Assembly: GCA_031551625.1 (NCBI GenBank)
Contig: JAVBNJ010000162.1
Coordinates: forward strand, 1 to 10,072
From: JAVBNJ01 sp031551625
GTDB lineage: Bacteria; Bacteroidota; Bacteroidia; Bacteroidales; UBA932
Direction of reading: 5' to 3'
DNA length: 10,072 bases
Under the pieces are notes generated by a model. The model saw nothing but the letters and a program-made list of their open reading frames with translations, was not told where the DNA came from and searched no databases. The position numbers and the translations under genes are program-made. Of the stretch, positions 6,376 through 10,072 are shown one piece after another. Numbering within the stretch: position 1 is the first letter of the stretch; each line of letters begins with the position of its first letter.

Positions 6376-6397
6376 CAATCCGCCAATTGGCGGATTG
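6376..6397. terminator. Bidirectional terminator palindrome
   Basis: A perfect 22-bp palindrome (arms CAATCCGCC and GGCGGATTG around AATT) starts one base after the DUF5686 stop. It separates two convergent genes. On the minus side it is followed by TTTATTG; on the plus side no T-run follows, so plus-strand termination may be weaker or factor-assisted. Confidence 0.65.
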
Positions 6398-6435
6398 AGT
6401 ATGCAATAAACCTATTTAAAATAGCAGCGAATCAG

Positions 6436-6702
6436 CTACCACTTAATATTGTTTTCTTCCAATATTTTCTTAGCTAAATTTAAAATAGTCGGATCGTCAA
6501 ACGAAACGATACCACCTTCCGGGCCGCCTTGTTCAAAGTGAATACCGTTGGACTTACCGTGTACAAAATCGTTCCCGCCAAAATAATTGCGGACACTATC
6601 GGCGGAAGTGTTCAGCAAGTCGGCTATTTTTTGTGTGCTCCCATTGGGCAGTGCGTCTTTGATTCGACGCAACTCATTAAATGTGATAGTTGCTCCTTCC
6701 AT
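6436..6702 (-). CDS. Small conserved DNA-binding-like protein
   Basis: The 88-residue product resembles a family of short conserved proteins in Bacteroidales, usually annotated only as hypothetical or DNA-binding. Residues about 6-42 (ITFNELRRIKDALP then GSTQKIADLLNTSADSVRNYFGG) look like a helix-turn-helix: a helix, a turn at NTS and a recognition-like helix SADSVRNYF. A conserved-looking glycine-rich middle (HFEQGGPEGGIVSFDD, 55-70) and a C-terminal helix (TILNLAKKILEENN) follow. There is no signal peptide or membrane segment. It is downstream of nfeD on the same strand but has its own possible promoter. No specific function can be given. Confidence 0.75.
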   Translation of the reverse strand: MEGATITFNELRRIKDALPNGSTQKIADLLNTSADSVRNYFGGNDFVHGKSNGIHFEQGGPEGGIVSFDDPTILNLAKKILEENNIKW

Positions 6703-6730
6703 GATGTTTAAATTTTAGAGGTTAAACTGG

Positions 6731-6750
6731 ACTTTAAAGTTAAAACTTTA
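6731..6750. promoter_or_regulatory. Overlapping palindromes upstream of the 88-aa gene
   Basis: ACTTTAAAGT (6731-6740) is a perfect palindrome. TAAAGT (6735-6740) also pairs with ACTTTA (6745-6750) across TAAA. They lie 29-48 bases before the start of the DNA-binding-like gene, between its predicted promoter and ATG, where an autoregulatory operator would be expected. The sequence is AT-rich, so chance is not excluded. Confidence 0.3.
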
Positions 6751-6762
6751 TTTCCATATTGT

Positions 6763-6792
6763 CAAATATGTTTTTAATCGGTTGTACTGCAA
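6763..6792 (-). promoter_or_regulatory. Possible promoter of the 88-aa gene
   Basis: The minus strand reads CATATTTG (6763-6770), 7 of 8 bases of TAnnTTTG, with TTG (6790-6792) 19 bases upstream. The -33 part lies inside the last codons of nfeD. The predicted leader is about 55 bases. Confidence 0.4.
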
Positions 6793-8156
6793 TAAAGTTG
6801 GCCGGTTTCGTAGGCCACAATTTTTACCCGGCTGTTTTTTTCAATAAGGCCGTGCTGTGCGACCGCATCGTAGACTTCTCCGTTTATTTCTACTTTACCC
6901 GATGGGCGCAACGAAGTGCGGGCTATCCCTTCTTGGCCTATCAACGTTTCCAACCCGGTTGGAACGCCTATATAGCCGGTGTTTCCGGTTAAGTCGGTTT
7001 TTAAGGCAATACGGCCAAAGAAGTGTGTATGGTATAGCCTTCGCGTAAGGTATATGCTGCCGGTCAATCCGCCGAACACGCCTGCCGATACAATAAATAA
7101 TGGACGTCCGAGCGGGCTCAGGTCAAGACCTTCGGGCGTGGTGAACAAATCGTTGTTGACCATGGCCAGTACCAGCCCGGTGACACATAGTATAATTCCC
7201 GAAATGCCGGTAATACCGAACCCGGGGACGACAAATAGTTCCAGTGCAATGAGTGCGAGTCCTGCAACGAATAGCAGTAGCTCCCAGTATTCGGCCAGGC
7301 CTTCGAGGTAGAGCGGGGCGAAATAAAGCAATGCCCCTACAATGGCTGCCAGTAACGGAAATCCGATGCCGGGAGTTTGCAGTTCAAAATAAATGCCCCC
7401 GATAATCAGCATCAGTAATAGCCCTTGCAGTACGGGATTCATAAGGAAAATAATTATTTTCTCCAGCCACGATGGCAAATACTTTTCTACGTCTGCCGGT
7501 TTCAACTGGGCGATAGTCAGCACTTCGTCGATACTTTCGGCCCGGCCTTCGCAGTAGCCGTTGGCAATGGCTTCGTCGGTAGTAAAGGTAAGCACACGGG
7601 TGCTGTCCACCAAGCCATCGATGCTCCGGGGCGTACCAACCATTGCTTCGGCAATGGACGGGTCGCGGTGCCACACTTCGATAGTATCAAGGCCTTGCAC
7701 TACTTTTCGTTTACCATGCGACTCCGCCGTGGCACGCATCATCGAGCGCATGAACGACTGGTATTTGTCGGGCATCGGCTCGCCTGTTTGATTGACAACG
7801 CTTGCTGCACCTATGCTTCCGCCGCTACGCATATAGATACTGTCACAGGCAATAGCAATCAATGCACCTGCCGAGGCGGCTTGGTTGTCGATAAACGCAA
7901 TGACCGGAACCGGGCAGTGCATAAGGGCAGTGCGTATACTATCGGCTGCTGATAATTCGCCGCCGTAAGTATTTAAATGTAATAAAATGTAGTCGCTGTT
8001 ATTTTTCTGTGCCTCTTGCAGCCCGCGGCTGATAATGCGTGCCGCCGGTGCATCAATTTCTTTTTGCAGTTCGATGACGTAAATTTTCTTAGCCGGTTCG
8101 GCGGCATAGGCAACAAATGAGGCGAAGAGAACACAAAGAAATAAAAGTCGGCGCAT
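6774..8156 (-). CDS. nfeD: Long-form NfeD membrane serine protease
   Basis: This is a 460-residue NfeD protein of the long (protease-bearing) class. It has a signal peptide (MRRLLFLCVLFASFVAYA, 1-18), then a ClpP/crotonase-like protease domain (about 24-215) with NTYGGELSAAD (62-72) and NQAASAGALIA (91-101), where Ser95 is the likely nucleophile. Lys131 in PDKYQSF is the best candidate for the general base of a Ser-Lys dyad. About five hydrophobic segments (roughly 233-256, 262-283, 291-311, 316-334, 353-371) form the membrane part, and the C-terminus (about 400-456) is the NfeD OB-fold, with IGQEGIARTSLRPSGKVEINGE. The family acts in membrane quality control, usually with a flotillin-like partner. 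The open frame extends 12 codons upstream to a TTG, but ATG at 8156 puts the signal peptide at the N-terminus and leaves 17 bases after higA. Confidence 0.93.
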   Translation of the reverse strand: MRRLLFLCVLFASFVAYAAEPAKKIYVIELQKEIDAPAARIISRGLQEAQKNNSDYILLHLNTYGGELSAADSIRTALMHCPVPVIAFIDNQAASAGALIAIACDSIYMRSGGSIGAASVVNQTGEPMPDKYQSFMRSMMRATAESHGKRKVVQGLDTIEVWHRDPSIAEAMVGTPRSIDGLVDSTRVLTFTTDEAIANGYCEGRAESIDEVLTIAQLKPADVEKYLPSWLEKIIIFLMNPVLQGLLLMLIIGGIYFELQTPGIGFPLLAAIVGALLYFAPLYLEGLAEYWELLLFVAGLALIALELFVVPGFGITGISGIILCVTGLVLAMVNNDLFTTPEGLDLSPLGRPLFIVSAGVFGGLTGSIYLTRRLYHTHFFGRIALKTDLTGNTGYIGVPTGLETLIGQEGIARTSLRPSGKVEINGEVYDAVAQHGLIEKNSRVKIVAYETGQLYCSTTD

Positions 8157-8173
8157 AACAAGTAAGGTTTGAA

Positions 8174-8479
8174 TTATAGAAATGAAGCGCAAATTTTACG
8201 TAGATGATTCCAACGCTTTATATTGGCTTTGTTTCTTTTGGCCATTTGTAAATTATAGCGTGTTTGCATGTTTACCAGCATTTCGGCATTAATGCCGGTT
8301 GCTGCTTCCAATAACAAAGCAAAGTCGACGGAGACAGGGCGCTTGCCATTTAGGATATCGTTCAACATCGTATAAGAAACTTCGATTGTTTCGGCAAAAT
8401 GTTTTTGCGAAATACCCCGGTATTCCAGTTCTTCTTTTACAATTTCTCCGGGATGTGTTGGTATGTATGCTTCTAACAT
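8174..8479 (-). CDS. higA: HigA-type antitoxin, XRE family
   Basis: The 101-residue product is a HigA/VapI-like antitoxin: YIPTHPGEIVKEELEYRGIS (5-24) opens the domain, and the helix-turn-helix spans about 22-46 (ISQKHFAETIEVSYTMLNDILNGKR). This is followed by RPVSVDFALLLEAATGINAEMLVNMQTRYNL, the conserved second half. It should bind the toxin and the operon promoter. The start is ATG at 8479; an upstream TTG at 8521 would add 14 residues that instead correspond to the end of the toxin gene. The ATG follows the toxin stop by 5 bases with GGA as a ribosome binding site, the usual toxin-first higBA layout. The C-terminal tail after residue 80 is basic. The antitoxin is intact although its toxin partner is frameshifted. 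Confidence 0.9.
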   Translation of the reverse strand: MLEAYIPTHPGEIVKEELEYRGISQKHFAETIEVSYTMLNDILNGKRPVSVDFALLLEAATGINAEMLVNMQTRYNLQMAKRNKANIKRWNHLRKICASFL

Positions 8480-8484
8480 ATTCC

Positions 8485-8804
8485 TTATTTGTAATGGTTC
8501 GTAATTTCTAAAATGGTACAAATTGTAATTATGGGATTTGACGCTGTATCTTCGGTTACAATAAATTCTAAACGATATTGGCTATCTATTCGGATAGACG
8601 AGATGCCGCGTTTATTTCCTTTCAAAACTTCATAATTTATGAATTAAGTGTAAACAATGCTTCGACATTCGGAGCATCTGTTAATGCATCTACACGACGT
8701 ATGTAGTTTGCTACAACGCTTGGCTGGAAACGATGTTTCTTGCTGCTACATTTACCGGTTGTATATAGTTCCAATAAATAATCTTCTGCAAATCGAATAA
8801 TCAT
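8485..8804 (-). pseudogene. higB: HigB-like toxin, frameshifted
   Basis: From the ATG at 8804 the first frame gives 55 residues (MIIRFAEDYLLELYTTG at the N-terminus, KKHRFQPSVVANYI, DALTDAPNVEALFTLNS) and stops at TAA 8637-8639. The next frame continues at once with NYEVLKGNKRGISSIRI, QYRLEFIV, then PIITICTILEITNHYK and TAA at 8485-8487. Together they make one complete RelE/HigB-fold mRNA-interferase of about 106 residues. The locus is 320 bases, one short of 107 codons, so a single-base deletion near 8636-8642 explains the break. The lesion falls inside the conserved LNS-x-NYEVLKG stretch, before the basic and aromatic residues of the active half, so the first-frame product should be inactive. 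A sequencing or assembly error is the main alternative; programmed frameshifting is less likely. Confidence 0.82.
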
Positions 8805-8825
8805 CAATTTGTTGCTTAAGTTTTA

Positions 8826-8833
8826 CAAAGATA
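8826..8833 (-). promoter_or_regulatory. -7 box of the higBA operon
   Basis: The minus strand reads TATCTTTG, a full TAnnTTTG match, 21 bases before the higB ATG. No clear TTTG -33 is present, as expected if an activator or weak promoter is used. The same octamer occurs before trpS. Confidence 0.5.
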
Positions 8834-8847
8834 CAATTTTAATTTAG

Positions 8848-8883
8848 AATCCGCTAAAAAAGCGGATTTTATTTATAAAATCC
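8848..8883 (-). terminator. trpS terminator with two alternative hairpins
   Basis: The stretch begins at the base after the trpS stop. In the minus direction GGATTTTA pairs with TAAAATCC (8864-8883), followed by GC and six T. A second hairpin, AATCCGCT/AGCGGATT (8848-8855 with 8861-8868), reuses bases 8864-8868, so only one can form at a time. On the plus strand the second hairpin is followed by TTTTATTT. It probably ends trpS transcription before higBA. Confidence 0.55.
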
Positions 8884-9873
8884 TCAAAAGACTCTAAACC
8901 CCACCGCTTTTCGGACTTCTTTCAAAGTTGCTTGTGCGCTTTCGCGGGCGCGGGCAGCACCATTCTGCGTTACTTTACGCAAATATTCGCTGTTGTTACC
9001 GATGGCTTCAATACGTTCCCGAATCGGCAATGTAACTTTGCAGATATCCTCGGCTAATTGTTTTTTCAAGTCGCCATAACGGATGCTGCAATCGTTGTAC
9101 TTGTCGCGGAAGTGTTGCACGGTGTCGGGTGTCGATACTACATCGAGTATCGTGAAAATATTCTGTATCGATTCGGGCATGGGGCTGTTGGGCTCGGTGG
9201 GGCCGCTGTCGGTCACGGCACGCATTACCTTTTTGGTAATTGTTTTTTCGTCGTCGGCCAGGTAAATGCCGTTGCCCTCGCTCTTGCCCATTTTGCCGCT
9301 GCCGTCGAGGCCGGGAATTTTAATGAGGTCGCTGCCGAAGTTGTAGGCCGTTGGTTCCGGGAAAATTTCGGCGCCATACAAATTGTTGAAGCGGCGGCCG
9401 AATACACGTGTCATTTCCAGATGCTGTTCCTGGTCTTTCCCCACGGGTACTTTAGTGGCACGGTGTATCAATATGTCCGATGCCATAAGCACAGGGTAGG
9501 TAAGGAGTCCTGCATTCACGTTGTCTTCCTGCTTGCGTACTTTGTCTTTGAACGAGGTAGTTCGCTCCAATTCGCCTTTATAGGCCAGCATGTTCAGTAA
9601 CACATACAGCTCTGATATTTCGGGTACGTCGCTTTGCACAAAGATGGTCGCCACCTCAGGATCAAGGCCTGCAGCCAGATATTCGGCCAGCACACGCTTT
9701 ACATTCCCGTGGAAATCGTCGGGCTTCGGGTGTGTAGTGAGCGAGTGCAAGTCGGCAATGAAAAAATAACAATGATTTTCGTGCTGCATTTTTATAAAAT
9801 TGCGTAACGCGCCGAAATAATTTCCTAAGTGTAAATTTCCGGTAGAGCGAATACCGCTGACAACTGTTTCCAT
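8884..9873 (-). CDS. trpS: Tryptophanyl-tRNA synthetase
   Basis: The 329-residue product charges tRNA-Trp with tryptophan (class Ic synthetase). It shows the HIGH-equivalent TGNLHLGNY (11-19), FIADLHSLTTHP (38-49), the tryptophan-pocket region AGLLTYPVLMASDIL (121-135), VPVGKDQEQHLEMTR (142-156), and the KMSKS-equivalent KMGKS (194-198) in GLDGSGKMGKSEGN. Length is typical of bacterial TrpRS and it ends normally (EVRKAVGFRVF). The open frame can be extended two codons to a TTG at 9879, but ATG at 9873 gives the usual N-terminus METVVSGIRSTG. It is divergent from rbfA across 76 bases. No tryptophan-rich leader peptide or T-box is visible upstream. Confidence 0.97.
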   Translation of the reverse strand: METVVSGIRSTGNLHLGNYFGALRNFIKMQHENHCYFFIADLHSLTTHPKPDDFHGNVKRVLAEYLAAGLDPEVATIFVQSDVPEISELYVLLNMLAYKGELERTTSFKDKVRKQEDNVNAGLLTYPVLMASDILIHRATKVPVGKDQEQHLEMTRVFGRRFNNLYGAEIFPEPTAYNFGSDLIKIPGLDGSGKMGKSEGNGIYLADDEKTITKKVMRAVTDSGPTEPNSPMPESIQNIFTILDVVSTPDTVQHFRDKYNDCSIRYGDLKKQLAEDICKVTLPIRERIEAIGNNSEYLRKVTQNGAARARESAQATLKEVRKAVGFRVF

Positions 9874-9890
9874 ATTCAATACATTTTGTA

Positions 9891-9898
9891 CAAAGATA
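9891..9898 (-). promoter_or_regulatory. -7 box of trpS
   Basis: The minus strand reads TATCTTTG (TAnnTTTG match), 17 bases before the trpS ATG. The -33 element is poor. The leader is short. Confidence 0.5.
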
Positions 9899-9921
9899 CA
9901 AAATACGATTGGAAAATTTAC

Positions 9922-9929
9922 TACCTTTG
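9922..9929 (+). promoter_or_regulatory. -7 box of rbfA
   Basis: TACCTTTG fits TAnnTTTG, 20 bases before the rbfA ATG. No TTTG -33 is seen at the expected distance. It is divergent from the trpS box 23 bases away. Confidence 0.45.
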
Positions 9930-9949
9930 TTGTTTAAATTAGTGTAATC

Positions 9950-10072
9950 ATGGAACAACAGGAAAGTACGCGGCAACAGAAAGTTGGCCGCCAGCTACAA
10001 AAAGATATTGCTGAAATTATTCAACAACAAGGCATGAGCGCGTTTGGTGGCGCCATGGTGTCGGTTACGGGC
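9950..10072 (+). CDS. rbfA: Ribosome-binding factor A, 5' part only
   Basis: The ATG at 9950 opens a frame that continues to the window end (41 codons). The N-terminus (TRQQKVGRQLQKDIAEIIQQ at residues 7-26, then GAMVSVTG) matches the start of RbfA, which binds the 30S subunit and helps 16S rRNA 5'-end maturation. In E. coli the equivalent segment is the first helix and the first strand of the KH-like fold. Only about a third of the expected protein (roughly 110-130 residues) is present, so the assignment rests on the N-terminus. Confidence 0.8.
   Translation, partial: MEQQESTRQQKVGRQLQKDIAEIIQQQGMSAFGGAMVSVTG

Noticed and set aside
8157..8192. An N-terminal extension of NfeD from the TTG at 8192
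   Set aside because: It overlaps the end of higA and would place 12 residues before an otherwise perfect signal peptide starting at ATG 8156.
8480..8521. An N-terminal extension of HigA from the TTG at 8521
   Set aside because: Those bases encode the conserved ITNHYK end of the toxin in another frame, and ATG 8479 has a GGA ribosome binding site and the usual HigA N-terminus.
9058..9600. A 180-codon plus-strand open frame inside trpS
   Set aside because: It is antisense to the catalytic core of a certain trpS, including its KMGKS motif.

Overview
The window looks like a chromosomal segment from a member of the Bacteroidota (probably class Bacteroidia). It carries a DUF5686 outer-membrane protein, a secreted protein with a Fibrobacter succinogenes major paralogous (FISUMP) domain, a Bacteroides-type adenosine kinase, and Bacteroidota-like TrpRS and RbfA. 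Several starts are preceded by the Bacteroidota sigma-factor boxes TTTG / TAnnTTTG rather than by clear Shine-Dalgarno sites. I found no transposase, integrase or CRISPR array, so most of the window is ordinary core and envelope gene content.

Left part (1-2520): a 3'-truncated DUF4143-type AAA ATPase on the minus strand, then an AT-rich non-coding gap of about 330 bases with two inverted repeats, then the secreted FISUMP protein (minus). About 290 bases separate the FISUMP start from a near-consensus minus-strand promoter. This interval holds several long complementary segments, two of which interlock (order 1-2-1'-2'). Two of its hairpins are better paired in the minus-strand RNA, where C.A becomes G.U. 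I read it as a structured 5' leader or small RNA of unknown class, and it is the most unusual non-coding feature here.

Middle part (2521-6702): an adenosine kinase gene (minus) lies directly behind a tRNA-Asn(GUU), with an intrinsic terminator squeezed between them. The tRNA promoter overlaps, back to back, the promoter of the plus-strand DUF5686 gene, which encodes an outer-membrane protein with a carboxypeptidase-regulatory-like N-terminus. That gene ends at a perfect palindrome that probably terminates it and the convergent gene for a small conserved DNA-binding-like protein.

Right part (6774-10072): a long-form NfeD membrane serine protease, preceded at 17 bases by a HigBA-type toxin-antitoxin pair on the same strand. 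The HigA-like antitoxin is intact. The HigB-like toxin reads through two frames and is broken by an apparent one-base deletion. Next comes trpS (minus), and divergently the start of rbfA (plus), which runs off the window. For nfeD, higA and trpS the longest open frames begin at TTG; I moved the starts inward to ATG because the extra N-terminal residues do not fit the families.
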